Part shown: one piece after another, positions 27,023 to 35,465 of the stretch
Position numbering within the stretch: the stretch's first letter is position 1
How the letters are laid out: each line of letters begins with the position of its first letter
Assembly (NCBI RefSeq): GCF_028330965.1
Contig: NZ_JAQMUB010000093.1
Location: 1-64,000 of the forward strand
Length of the DNA: 64,000 bases
Reading direction: 5' to 3'
From: Oscillatoria sp. CS-180
GTDB lineage: Bacteria > Cyanobacteriota > Cyanobacteriia > Phormidesmidales > Phormidesmidaceae
Notes under the pieces: generated by a model
What the model was told of the DNA's origin: nothing
The model's database searches: none
What the model saw: the letters and a program-made list of their open reading frames with translations, nothing else
Made by a program: the position numbers and the translations under genes

Positions 27023-27943
27023 CTAAGCCTGATCCACGACAACTTCCTGATTTGGCTCATCTTCTAGCATCTGAGCGGACCGCTTACGGATTTCCTGAGC
27101 CAGAATGCCGTACTTGGGCGCAAAGACCATCGTCATTACGAAAAGGGCGGTCAGCAAAACCACGATACTACCTCCGGTGGACACATCAAAGTGATAGCTG
27201 AGATAAGTGCCCAACACGCAAGACAACACACTGCTGGCAACGGAGTAGAGCAGCATATGGTCAAAGCGATCGCTCAGCAAGTACCCGATTGATCCAGGCG
27301 TCACCAGCATCGAAATAACCAGAATAATGCCTGCGGTTTGCAAAGCAGCCACAATGGTCAGTGCCAGGACCAGCAGCAGCGTGTAGTACATGACCCGAGT
27401 TCGTAACCCAATGGCCTTAGCATGGTTCGGATCAAAGCAAAATAGCAGCAGATCTTTACGCCGCACCAAAATCACCGCCAGCGTAATCAATCCTGCAATC
27501 AACGTTTGAATGATGTCTTGCTGGGAGATACCCAGCACATTGCCAAACAAAATATGGAACAGGTCGATATTACTGGGAATGCGGGTCACCAAAATCAGGC
27601 CAAAGGCAAAGAATCCAGTGAAAACGATGCCAATGACAGCATCTTCCTTAAGTCGAGTTTTGGATTTGATGTAGCCAATCGCGACCGTTGCGCCAAACCC
27701 AAAAACAAAGGCTCCGATCGCAAACGGAATATTCAGGGCATAGGCAATGACGACACCCGGAACAACCGCATGGGAAATAGCATCACCCATGAGCGACCAG
27801 CCCTTAAGCGTGATGTAGCAAGACAGCACCGCGCAAACCAGACCGACAAAGGCGCTGACCCAGATAGCTCTGACTAGAAAGGCATATTGAAATGGCTCAA
27901 TTAGCCAGTCCCACCAGGAAAAGGCCAATACTAACTGACTCAC
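27023..27943 (-). CDS. mntB: Manganese ABC transporter permease
   Basis: 306 residues from the GTG at 27943, which overlaps the mntA stop (GTGA). The frame is open further upstream but that part overlaps mntA in another frame. The protein has 8-9 membrane helices of the ABC-3 metal permease family: [39 protein letters not shown] (with the family His) and [17 protein letters not shown]. It imports Mn2+ with MntA and MntC; the cation assignment rests on the MntC residues. The methyltransferase gene follows directly. Confidence 0.9.
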   Translation of the reverse strand: MSQLVLAFSWWDWLIEPFQYAFLVRAIWVSAFVGLVCAVLSCYITLKGWSLMGDAISHAVVPGVVIAYALNIPFAIGAFVFGFGATVAIGYIKSKTRLKEDAVIGIVFTGFFAFGLILVTRIPSNIDLFHILFGNVLGISQQDIIQTLIAGLITLAVILVRRKDLLLFCFDPNHAKAIGLRTRVMYYTLLLVLALTIVAALQTAGIILVISMLVTPGSIGYLLSDRFDHMLLYSVASSVLSCVLGTYLSYHFDVSTGGSIVVLLTALFVMTMVFAPKYGILAQEIRKRSAQMLEDEPNQEVVVDQA

Positions 27944-28728
27944 GCATCGACCTCCACCGACTCGAACAGCTGCCCTCGATTGAAGTTCATCAACGGTAAG
28001 CCGCCGAAGGTTAGCTCCAAGTTTTCTCGGGTGAAGGTTTTCTCGGTTTTGCCTTCTGCTAAAACAGTCCGATTCAGCAGGATGGTGCGATCGCAAAACG
28101 TTGAGATGGATGCCAAATCATGAGTAGAAATCAAAATCGTGTGACCTTCAGCCCGCAGTTGAATCAGCAGATCAATGATACCTTTCTCAGTCTTGACATC
28201 CACTCCAGTGAAAGGTTCGTCCAGCAGGATGACTTTGCCTCCCTGAGCTAGCGCTCGCGCCAAAAAGGTCCGTTTCTTTTGCCCTCCAGAAAGTTCACCA
28301 ATTTGGCGATCGCGATACGCCACCATACCTACCCGCTCCAGACTTTCCATGACTAGGCGGCGATCCTTTTGGGTCGGAATCCGCAATAAATTCATGTAGC
28401 CATAGCGACCCATCATTACCACATCGAACACACTGACAGGAAAATTCCAATCCACCTCATCCGATTGGGGCACATAAGCTATCAGCTGCTGTTTTTGTGC
28501 CTTCTGTACTGGAAAACCGCCAATTCGTACGGTTCCTTGACTCGGTTGCAAAAAACCCATAATGGATTTGAATAGTGTGGACTTACCACTACCGTTGGGA
28601 CCAACGAGGGCAGTAATGGTGCCCGGTTCAACGGTGCAGGTTGCGTTGTAAAGGGCCAGTCGAGCGTTGTTGTACGTAACGCTTACATTGTTGACAGAAA
28701 TATCGAGTTGCGAAAGTGCTGTTTGCAT
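27940..28728 (-). CDS. mntA: Manganese ABC transporter ATP-binding protein
   Basis: 262 residues with complete ABC motifs: Walker [11 protein letters not shown] near 41-50, Q-loop [10 protein letters not shown], signature LSGGQKKR, Walker B VILLDEPF and the H-loop STHD. The subfamily (ZnuC/MntA) matches its neighbours. It is translationally coupled to mntB. The gap of about 260 bp to mntC upstream contains a hairpin and a MITE-like repeat, so its level may be set well below that of MntC. Confidence 0.92.
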   Translation of the reverse strand: MQTALSQLDISVNNVSVTYNNARLALYNATCTVEPGTITALVGPNGSGKSTLFKSIMGFLQPSQGTVRIGGFPVQKAQKQQLIAYVPQSDEVDWNFPVSVFDVVMMGRYGYMNLLRIPTQKDRRLVMESLERVGMVAYRDRQIGELSGGQKKRTFLARALAQGGKVILLDEPFTGVDVKTEKGIIDLLIQLRAEGHTILISTHDLASISTFCDRTILLNRTVLAEGKTEKTFTRENLELTFGGLPLMNFNRGQLFESVEVDA

Positions 28729-28762
28729 AACCTACTTTTAGATAGACAGTGATCTCCGTTTG

Positions 28763-28854
28763 TATAGCCCTCGCCGGTTCCGTTAGGAGAATGGCAGCTA
28801 TTGGGCTATACCTTCAGCACCTGTTAGGTGCAAAACCTAGATGGCTAGAGCTAT
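28763..28854. repeat. MITE-like repeat within the mntC-mntA gap
   Basis: It starts TATAGCCCTCGCCGGTTCCG and ends CTAGATGGCTAGAGCTAT. The copy lies inside the mntCAB transcription unit. Confidence 0.7.
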
Positions 28855-28964
28855 GATTTAGGGCTGAGAAAAGTTTAAGTTTTGAATTCAGTCGTTTTCT
28901 TCAAACTCTAGAGATAGTTTCTTGACCCAAAAGGAGAGAGAAACATGCAAAACAAAGAACAATA

Positions 28965-28998
28965 CCCAATAATCGATAACTCGCTTTGAGTTATTGGG
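28965..28998 (-). terminator. Hairpin at the mntC stop, terminator or attenuator
   Basis: CCCAAT/ATTGGG form the outer stem and ATAACTC/GAGTTAT an inner stem; the mntC stop codon lies within it. On the - strand the hairpin is followed by the U-rich run TATTGTTCTTTGTTTTG. It may partly terminate mntC transcripts before mntA. Confidence 0.5.
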
Positions 28999-29983
28999 CA
29001 CTAGCTCCAGCTAAAAGACCATTAGAAATGACGCGGGCATCATATTCCAAAAGGTCAAGGAAGGTCGGCACTGGCCCTTCCTCTGTCGATAGGGAGTCAA
29101 CGTAGAGGTTGCCGCCAAAGCGAGACCCCGTTGTCTGCGCGACTTGCTTCTGTCCTTCATCACTCACGGTGCTTTCACAGAAAATAGTAGGAACGTCGTT
29201 GGTTTCAACCTTCTCGATGACCGTTTGCACTTGTTTAGGAGTGAACTGCTGTTCGGCATTGATAGGCCACATATAGATCTCTTTGAGGCCATAATCACGG
29301 GCTAGATAGGAAAACGCCCCTTCACAACTCACCAAAAATCGCTGGTTTTCAGGAACTTGCTGCAAGTCAGCTGCCAGTTGAGCATCAATTGCTCTCAGCC
29401 TTTCACTATAGGCTTCCGCATTAGCGTTGTAATACTCAGCATTATCAGGATCAAGTTCTACAAAAGCTTGACGGATGTTTTCGACGTAGACCAGCGCATT
29501 GCGGGGCGACATCCAGGCGTGGGGGTTAGGTTTATTCGTGTAAGGACCCTCCGCAATGGGGATAGGCTCAATGCCTTCCGTTAGCAGAACTGATGGTACG
29601 TCTTGAACACTGCCTAGAAATTGCTCAAACCAGCGCTCCAAATTCATACCGTTGTAAAGCAGTAGATCCGCATCCTGCGCTTTCACAATGTCGCTGGGTG
29701 TTGGTTCATAGCCATGAATCTCAGCTCCAATGCGAGTAATGGATTCGACCTCTAATTGGTCTCCAGCGACGTTTTGCGCAATGTCAGCAAGGACGGTGAA
29801 TGTAGTCAGGACCTTTTTCTTGCCCTTAGTCTCGTCATCTGTACTAGCAGCAGTTTCAACACTATCAACTGAGTCAGTGGGAGCGGTGATCTCGGTGTCG
29901 GTGGTGGCACAACCCGTTAGCCAAACGCTCAAGGTCAGGCCAGATGCTAAAAGCATCCCTTTGGTAGAGAAAGAGATTGTCAT
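28991..29983 (-). CDS. mntC: Manganese-binding lipoprotein of ABC transporter
   Basis: 330 residues. The signal ends VWLTGC, a lipobox with Cys25. The mature protein is strikingly close to MntC of Synechocystis as I recall it. The four metal ligands are present at His90 (AEIHGYEPTP), His155 (NPHAWMSP), Glu221 (CEGAFSYLARD) and Asp296 (LYVDSLS). The redox-active disulfide pair Cys220/Cys269 is also conserved. It captures Mn2+ in the periplasm for MntAB, which supplies photosystem II. An AraC-type gene and a palindromic repeat lie upstream; no clear ManR-type site was identified. Confidence 0.95.
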   Translation of the reverse strand: MTISFSTKGMLLASGLTLSVWLTGCATTDTEITAPTDSVDSVETAASTDDETKGKKKVLTTFTVLADIAQNVAGDQLEVESITRIGAEIHGYEPTPSDIVKAQDADLLLYNGMNLERWFEQFLGSVQDVPSVLLTEGIEPIPIAEGPYTNKPNPHAWMSPRNALVYVENIRQAFVELDPDNAEYYNANAEAYSERLRAIDAQLAADLQQVPENQRFLVSCEGAFSYLARDYGLKEIYMWPINAEQQFTPKQVQTVIEKVETNDVPTIFCESTVSDEGQKQVAQTTGSRFGGNLYVDSLSTEEGPVPTFLDLLEYDARVISNGLLAGASAQ

Positions 29984-30167
29984 GGAAATGAACCCATTTC
30001 ATAATCGTTTCATATTTCATTTTTACCTCATAATTTGACATTGAGCTACCTCCCTAGGTTGCTTTTTGTTAAGGCGACAGTCTCTACACTGAGGGATTTA
30101 TAGTTGGATATTTTGGCATCTTGCATTCAGCGCAATATCGCAAGCGCTAGGACAAAGGATCACGTTC

Positions 30168-30223
30168 TATAGCTTTAGCCGTCGCTAGTGTCATCTCGTT
30201 TGACGGCACTAGCGACGGCTATA
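30168..30223. repeat. MITE-like repeat, short copy with perfect 15-bp stem
   Basis: TAGCCGTCGCTAGTG (30176-30190) pairs exactly with 30207-30221. The unit starts TATAGCTTTAGCC and ends GCGACGGCTATA. It lies between the AraC gene stop and mntC. Confidence 0.7.
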
Positions 30224-30242
30224 AGACCTCGTAGATTGATCC

Positions 30243-31238
30243 TTAGAGGGGTTTAATCGGTATATGGATATCCACAATGTGCTTACCCTCAGGATGCTCT
30301 TGCGGATTATTCAAATAGTCCTCGAAGCACACGCCGTCTGCTGGCTGGTAGCCGCTCTCGGGGAGCCAAGCACCCATCAAAGCATTCCAAGCTTCCTCAT
30401 ACTGATCGCTGTCGATAACAAAATGACCGACAGCATAAGTCGCAGCAGGGATAACCATTTTGCCGATTTCGCCATCGACTTGGGTCTCGTCAGGCACCGT
30501 CATGCACACACTAAGACGAAGCTTAGAGTCGTCAGTAATCTCTGGCGAATCATGATAGACACTCATCAGCTTGGCGCCTGTCCTCCCCATCAACCCTCTA
30601 GGGCCTGCCCAAGTACATAGTTTATCAAGTAGCTTTCTATACAGCTCAGAATCTCCGCTATAGGGGCCGACATGTCGCACATAAGCAACTGCCATGTCAG
30701 GTAACTCTTTGACTTCAACGTCGAAATTTAAGCCTGCCTTGTGGTCACTTTTCATTGTTACTCTCCACTGCCAGTGATTTAGTACGTCACTACTGTAGAA
30801 AGCGACAACGTCATAGTCTTTTCGCCAGTTGCGAAGTGTTTGCCCCTGCTTGCTATCTGTATTGCAATTCTTGCGCTCTATCTTTCCCTCACACTCGCGC
30901 CATTCACTGGCAGTTAGCCCAAATTTGTCACGAAAGGCCCTGGCAAACGTGGCTGAACTAGAAAATCCGCAATCCAGTGCAACCGTAGTGATCGGTTGAG
31001 CAAGGTTGTTTAAAAGCAACGCCGCCGCCTTTTCCAGCCTGACCCGTTGAACAAACTGACTAGGCGTCTCCCCCACCAGGGCACGAAAGATACGATGAAA
31101 ATGGTAAGGAGAAAACATCGCTACTTCGGCTAGCTTAGAGAGCGCCAGTTCGCAACCCAAGTTCGCCTCGATATAGTCAAGCACGCGATTGATGCGGGAT
31201 TGATACTCAGCTCTGAGTTGCGTTTGCTTGCTGTGCAT
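30243..31238 (-). CDS. AraC family regulator with GyrI-like effector domain
   Basis: 331 residues from the ATG at 31238 (the open frame extends to 31289). The N-terminal two helix-turn-helix units are clear: IEANLGCELALSKLAEVAMF, PYHFHRIFRALVGETPSQFV and TTVALDCGFSSSATFARAFR. The C-terminal half is a GyrI/SOUL-like ligand domain (VKELPDMAVAYVRHVGPYSG, YAVGHFVIDSDQYEEAWNAL). This Rob/BmrR-type layout usually senses hydrophobic or toxic compounds. It sits upstream of mntC on the same strand, with its own stop 260 bp away; regulation of mntC is possible but unproven. Confidence 0.9.
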   Translation of the reverse strand: MHSKQTQLRAEYQSRINRVLDYIEANLGCELALSKLAEVAMFSPYHFHRIFRALVGETPSQFVQRVRLEKAAALLLNNLAQPITTVALDCGFSSSATFARAFRDKFGLTASEWRECEGKIERKNCNTDSKQGQTLRNWRKDYDVVAFYSSDVLNHWQWRVTMKSDHKAGLNFDVEVKELPDMAVAYVRHVGPYSGDSELYRKLLDKLCTWAGPRGLMGRTGAKLMSVYHDSPEITDDSKLRLSVCMTVPDETQVDGEIGKMVIPAATYAVGHFVIDSDQYEEAWNALMGAWLPESGYQPADGVCFEDYLNNPQEHPEGKHIVDIHIPIKPL

Positions 31239-31362
31239 AAGTCTGCCGGTTCCCTCCTTGCATAAACTGATTGTCTCCTGAAGGAACACGATTCATCCCG
31301 ATCTAGGGACCGACCATAACACAGACGATGCTCCAGGCTACCTGACACTTTTCTCCGATGAA

Positions 31363-32550
31363 TTACTCGAAGGGGGAACTCAGTTTTGGATTAGTTAGGA
31401 ACGTTTCATCCGTGAGACTTTTGAGGAATGCCATGAGGTCTTGTTTTTCAGTCTCAGTCAGAGAAAAGCCCTTGATGAAAGAACTCTTCAGAGGGTTCTG
31501 ACTGCCAACCCCAGCATGAGGACCTTCTGAGATGGTGCGACCACCTGCTGAGTAGTGAGCGATCGCCTCGTCTAGCGTTGCCACGCTACCGTCGTGCATG
31601 TAAGGTGCAGTCACCTCAATATTCCGCAAAGTAGGGGCCTTAAACCGACCCATATCCGCAGCCTTTTGGGTAATTTCCTGCACTCCTGTATTGTCGGACG
31701 GATACGCTCCGTTGCCGTCAATATTGTAGAGTCCAGTGTTATGAAAGGCGATTTCAGTAAAGCCTGATCGCTCGTGGCGGGTAGAGTCGCTAAAGTTGAG
31801 GCCGCCGTGACAGTGAAAACACTCCAAACGTTCGCTGTTAAAGAGCGCTTCTCCCCGTTTGGCTGCATCGGAGATCGCCGTAGCATCACCGCCATAGCGA
31901 TAGCGATCATAGGGAGAATCAAAAGAATTGAGAGTCCGCTCAAATGCGGCGATCGCTAGACTAATATTACGAACAGTCACAGGACTCTCGTCATCGAAGG
32001 CATCCTGAAACCGCTGCTGATAGTCTGAGTCGCTCTGTAGAGTTTGCAACAGTTCGTTTTCTCGGCCTGCCATGCCCAACTCCACAGGTTCCTCGCCAAA
32101 CAGAGGCACTAGCATCTGCTGCTCTAAATGCTGCATCAGTGGATTAGCCCAGGTCTGAACTGAGTTGTAACCCACGTTAGTCAAGCCCATGGAGTTACGG
32201 GGATGCACCTCACCCGTTGCGCCTGCAGGCAGGGTTTTGCCATCGGCGAATGCCAAATGCTGAAGATGACAGGTGGCACAAGAGAAATCCCCAGTGACCG
32301 ATAGGCGGGGTTCGTAAAACAAATGCCGCCCCAACTCCACCTTGGCAGCCGTCATCGGATTATCGTCTGGTACGACGGGTCTAGGAACCCAACTGGGCAA
32401 TTGCCAATCGAATTCCTCAATCCTATTGGGTACAGGTTCAAAGCCACCAACCTCATCAGGAGCATGGCCCCAAGCGGCTTTGGCGCTGATCGACAGACAG
32501 CAAGCCAAAAAACAGATCAGTATCCAGTTAGTCCAACGCCGCGATCGCAT
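31363..32550 (-). CDS. Di-haem cytochrome c peroxidase (MauG/CcpA family)
   Basis: 395 residues with a signal peptide (about 1-29, ending AAWGHA). Two c-type haem sites are present: CATCH at 91-95 and CFHCH at 244-248. GRHLFYEPRLSVTGDFSC and FKAPTLRNIEVTAPYMHDGS, with the distal-haem Met/His region, are typical of bacterial di-haem peroxidases. It would reduce peroxide, or oxidise a partner, in the periplasm. It is divergent from the bacterioferritin gene over about 270 bp, a pairing that makes sense for iron and peroxide stress. Confidence 0.92.
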   Translation of the reverse strand: MRSRRWTNWILICFLACCLSISAKAAWGHAPDEVGGFEPVPNRIEEFDWQLPSWVPRPVVPDDNPMTAAKVELGRHLFYEPRLSVTGDFSCATCHLQHLAFADGKTLPAGATGEVHPRNSMGLTNVGYNSVQTWANPLMQHLEQQMLVPLFGEEPVELGMAGRENELLQTLQSDSDYQQRFQDAFDDESPVTVRNISLAIAAFERTLNSFDSPYDRYRYGGDATAISDAAKRGEALFNSERLECFHCHGGLNFSDSTRHERSGFTEIAFHNTGLYNIDGNGAYPSDNTGVQEITQKAADMGRFKAPTLRNIEVTAPYMHDGSVATLDEAIAHYSAGGRTISEGPHAGVGSQNPLKSSFIKGFSLTETEKQDLMAFLKSLTDETFLTNPKLSSPFE

Positions 32551-32822
32551 TATCTCCCCTAACGGTAGTTTCAGACCCTATTCTAATCTGGAGAAAATTT
32601 GCTTGCTCGCGAATCCACAATTGCCCATCATTCTCTAAGATCAAGAATTGGCATAACATCGTCCGGTGTTGCTGAATTTGGGGATGAACGGGTCAGGCAC
32701 TCAGCTTGGCATGAAATCCTTAAATCCCTCGCTTAGGGGATTTCAAATAGTGCCTCCTTAATATATGGAGAGCCAACCCCTCATAATAAGCAACGCCTAT
32801 CATCTTTATAAGTAGGAGCATC

Positions 32823-33257
32823 ATGAAAGACCTCGACATCAAAAGCGCAATTGAACTGCTTAATCGAATTATGGAATTCGAGTTGGCTGGTGTTGTCCGT
32901 TATACCCACTATGCCCTCATGGTGACCGGTCCCAACCGGATTCCGATTGTGGGTTTCTTCAAGGCTCAAGCCAATGAGTCATTACTGCATGCTCAGGAAG
33001 CGGGGGAAATTATCACGGGCTTGGAAGGTCATCCTAGTCAGCGAATTTCTGCGATCGAGGAAACCAATCAGCACTCAGTCACAGATTTGCTGAGGGAAAG
33101 CCTTAATCATGAGCAGAAAGCACTGGCAATGTATAAAACTTTGCTAGACGTTGTTGAAAACGCCAGTATTTACCTGGAGGAATATACTCGGACTAAAATT
33201 GGTCAAGAAGAATTGCACAATCTTGAAATCAAAAAGATGTTGCGGGACTACAGCTAA
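32823..33257 (+). CDS. Bacterioferritin-like protein with atypical metal site
   Basis: 144 residues, shorter than classical bacterioferritin (about 158). Four helices are evident, with MEFELAGVVRYTHYALM (Glu20), KAQANESLLHAQEAG, SLNHEQKALAMY and GQEELHNLEIKKML. Aligned by hand to E. coli Bfr, the ligands Glu18, His54, Glu94, Glu127 and His130 have counterparts. Glu51 becomes Ser and the haem ligand Met52 becomes Leu. Cyanobacteria often carry paired Bfr subunits that split these functions, so a partner elsewhere is likely. It should store or oxidise Fe2+ in the cytoplasm. Confidence 0.82.
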   Translation: MKDLDIKSAIELLNRIMEFELAGVVRYTHYALMVTGPNRIPIVGFFKAQANESLLHAQEAGEIITGLEGHPSQRISAIEETNQHSVTDLLRESLNHEQKALAMYKTLLDVVENASIYLEEYTRTKIGQEELHNLEIKKMLRDYS

Positions 33258-33727
33258 AGTGTTGCGACAAAAGGAATAGCAGAAATTCAATAGTGATATT
33301 TGATGTTGCTGTTTCTATTCAACAACAAATTTTTTGATGATCAGCGTCAGCATATCCAAGAATCTGACGACCAAAAATGCTCAAATCAACCCATTGATAG
33401 ATGCACAGTTTCTCCTAATTTGAAAAGCCGTCAGTAGAAGAAGTTTAGATCTTCTTGGGTAAGAGGTCATTAATTAAGTCTGATTTCAAAAATCACCAGG
33501 ACTTACGCAGTTGCATCCGGCTTTGGCTCCTTAATCCCCAAATATGCGGAAGCCGGATGCAACGTCCCCCAATTTTGGGGGATGCAAGGGGGCCGTGCGT
33601 AAGTCCTAATCACTTTGATGTTGTGAGATGACAGCATTGGAAACAAGGGCGGGCATACTATTTCAATGAGCTCTGTATTGTCACCCTTGACGCTTCAACT
33701 TAGGTGAGATCTTATTCGGTAAATCTT
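33258..33727. other. Intergenic region with MITE
   Basis: About 470 bp between bacterioferritin and the GT87-like gene. It holds the AGGACTTACGCA element at 33498-33607. A TTGACG hexamer near 33687 could be a -35 for the downstream gene. No gene is seen. Confidence 0.5.
33498..33607. repeat. MITE-like repeat with AGGACTTACGCA ends, copy 1
   Basis: AGGACTTACGCA and TGCGTAAGTCCT form a perfect 12-bp terminal inverted repeat around 86 bp. The inside includes a TTGCATCCGGCTT/AAGCCGGATGCAA stem. A second copy is at 46956-47064. Confidence 0.8.
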
Positions 33728-35017
33728 ATGGTTAACGTTCAACGCTTATGGATGGGGCATCGGCATAAACTGCTGCCTGTTGCCGTTGGGCTATTGAGTG
33801 TTTCCTGTTTGAATCGACTCCTCAAAGAGTTCGTTCGTCTGATTTGGGGGTCGGGCAACTCAGGCGCGATCGATCTCAAAATTTTCTATGAGGCTGTACA
33901 ACTCTGGTTTTCCGGTGTGCCGACCTATGCAGAATTGCCGAGCGCTGTATACCCACCTGCCAGCTATCTAATGATGTGGCCCTTTTTAGGTTGGTTGGCT
34001 GTTCCGCCGGCTCGTATTCTGTGGGCTGTTATGACCGCGATCGCTCTAGTCTGGCTCATTTACCTCGTCATTCAGGAAAGTCATGCTGAGACTTGGGCAG
34101 AGAAAGCGCTGATTGGACTACTACCAATCTTTTATGCCACTCGCACAGGGATTGGTAACGGTCAGCTGGTGGTTTTTCTCATGCCTTCGCTGATTGCTGG
34201 ATTGCTACTTTTCCATCGCTGCGCTCAATTACCCCAAAGGTTATTAGCCGCAGCGATGGTGGTTGGGGCGCTGATCAAGCCTAATGTAACCGCTCCATTC
34301 TTTTGGATGGTGATGTTTGCTAGCCGGGGACAGTGGTATCTGCCAAACGTGTTTGTTCTAGTGGGATATGGATTATTAACGCTTTGGGCTGCCGCATTTC
34401 AAGATGCCAGTGCGATCGCGCTCATGCGACAGTGGTTTTCTCAAGCTGAAGTCGGTGCTGAATTTGGTGCTCAGACAGGGGGATATGCCAACCAAAACAG
34501 CTTAATGTCTTGGCTGGAGGCGAATACTAACTTAGACGGACATCCTCTACTAACATTTATCGGCGATTTTGAATTGAATACCCCGTTGACCCTAACCGTC
34601 TTATTCGTTTTGGGTGTTTGGGTTCTCTGGCATCGCCGGGTTGATCCCTGGCTATTGCTAGGGGTCTGTGCGATCGCAGCACGCCTGTGGACCTATCACA
34701 GAATCTACGATGACATCCTTATTTTGTTGCCAACCATTGCAGCGTTTCGTCTTTTCAAACAGGCTTCTGATTCATCGATAGCTTCGACCTCTCGTCCTTC
34801 AGAAGCGGCAGAGTATGCAAAAGCCTACTGGTCTGGCTTAGTATTCACCCTGGCCTATTTAGCCGCAGTTATGCCTGCCAATCTATTGGCAGCCGCCCCG
34901 ATAATCAGTAGCTTATTTACAGCTTCGCAAGTTGCCATATGGCTGAGCTTAGGCATTTTTTTAGGGGTAAAAGCATGGCAAGAAAGGGTAACCGTGGCCC
35001 GTAGCCTATCGGCTTAA
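33728..35017 (+). CDS. GT87/DUF2029-like membrane glycosyltransferase
   Basis: About 429 residues from the ATG at 33728 (GTG 33704 is possible) with 9-11 membrane helices. DLKIFYEAVQLWFSGVPTY with an acidic start and AVYPPASYLMMWPFLGWL after the first helix match the DUF2029/GT87 family. These transfer mannose or other sugars from polyprenyl phosphate outside the membrane. The motif NGQLVVFLMPSLIAGLLL and a central LIKPNVTAPFF are shared with the paralogue at 52664-53932. Donor and acceptor are unknown. It probably works on the cell-surface glycan encoded nearby. Confidence 0.8.
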   Translation: MVNVQRLWMGHRHKLLPVAVGLLSVSCLNRLLKEFVRLIWGSGNSGAIDLKIFYEAVQLWFSGVPTYAELPSAVYPPASYLMMWPFLGWLAVPPARILWAVMTAIALVWLIYLVIQESHAETWAEKALIGLLPIFYATRTGIGNGQLVVFLMPSLIAGLLLFHRCAQLPQRLLAAAMVVGALIKPNVTAPFFWMVMFASRGQWYLPNVFVLVGYGLLTLWAAAFQDASAIALMRQWFSQAEVGAEFGAQTGGYANQNSLMSWLEANTNLDGHPLLTFIGDFELNTPLTLTVLFVLGVWVLWHRRVDPWLLLGVCAIAARLWTYHRIYDDILILLPTIAAFRLFKQASDSSIASTSRPSEAAEYAKAYWSGLVFTLAYLAAVMPANLLAAAPIISSLFTASQVAIWLSLGIFLGVKAWQERVTVARSLSA

Positions 35018-35465
35018 ACCCGTCCTATGCAGGAGACTATAGATCTATTGCGGCTGCAATATTGCAAATTTTGCAATGTTTGTCCCTTAATACGTAGGAG
35101 GCCTCTGCTAAAAGAAACTCTCAGTATTTGTGAGGAGCTTCATCGTAACTTTACACATGAGCAGGGCCACACGAAAAAAAGGTATGGTAGCATCTATTGA
35201 GCAGACTAATGAGATTCAATCTCAATATTACCTCATTAACTCAACTGTTTTTGATGTTTTCGATACCTCTTCGTTCCATTAGCTAAGATATCTGCCGAAG
35301 CGAGCAGCTTGTACTTTTTGACACCTGCATGCTTCTTTTTTTTGGCTAATAGTCGAAGTACTTAAGGCAATCTCGGGTTTCCATTCACAACCAGATCTAA
35401 ACGATTTTCGAATTATCTCTTCGGTCTCCATCACACATTATTGACATTATTGAGGACTCAATTTA
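35018..35465. other. Intergenic leader of the giant exoprotein
   Basis: About 450 bp. It contains TTGCAA repeats at about 35057-35078 and the Fur-like dyad at 35209-35225. The rest, between the dyad and the ATG, could be a long 5' leader. No small gene with a good ribosome site is seen. Confidence 0.5.
35209..35225 (+). promoter_or_regulatory. Fur-like dyad upstream of the giant DUF4347 gene
   Basis: ATGAGA-TTCAA-TCTCAA; the core TGAGATT-C-AATCTCA is a perfect 7-1-7 dyad. It lies 240 nt upstream of the ATG, so the promoter would be distant from the start. Confidence 0.5.

Noticed and set aside
27506-27877. 123-residue + strand frame
   Set aside because: Antisense to mntB, no family features.
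28945-28989. 14-codon frame with strong GGAGAG site on the + strand
   Set aside because: Too short and lies over the mntC hairpin; only the ribosome-like sequence supports it.
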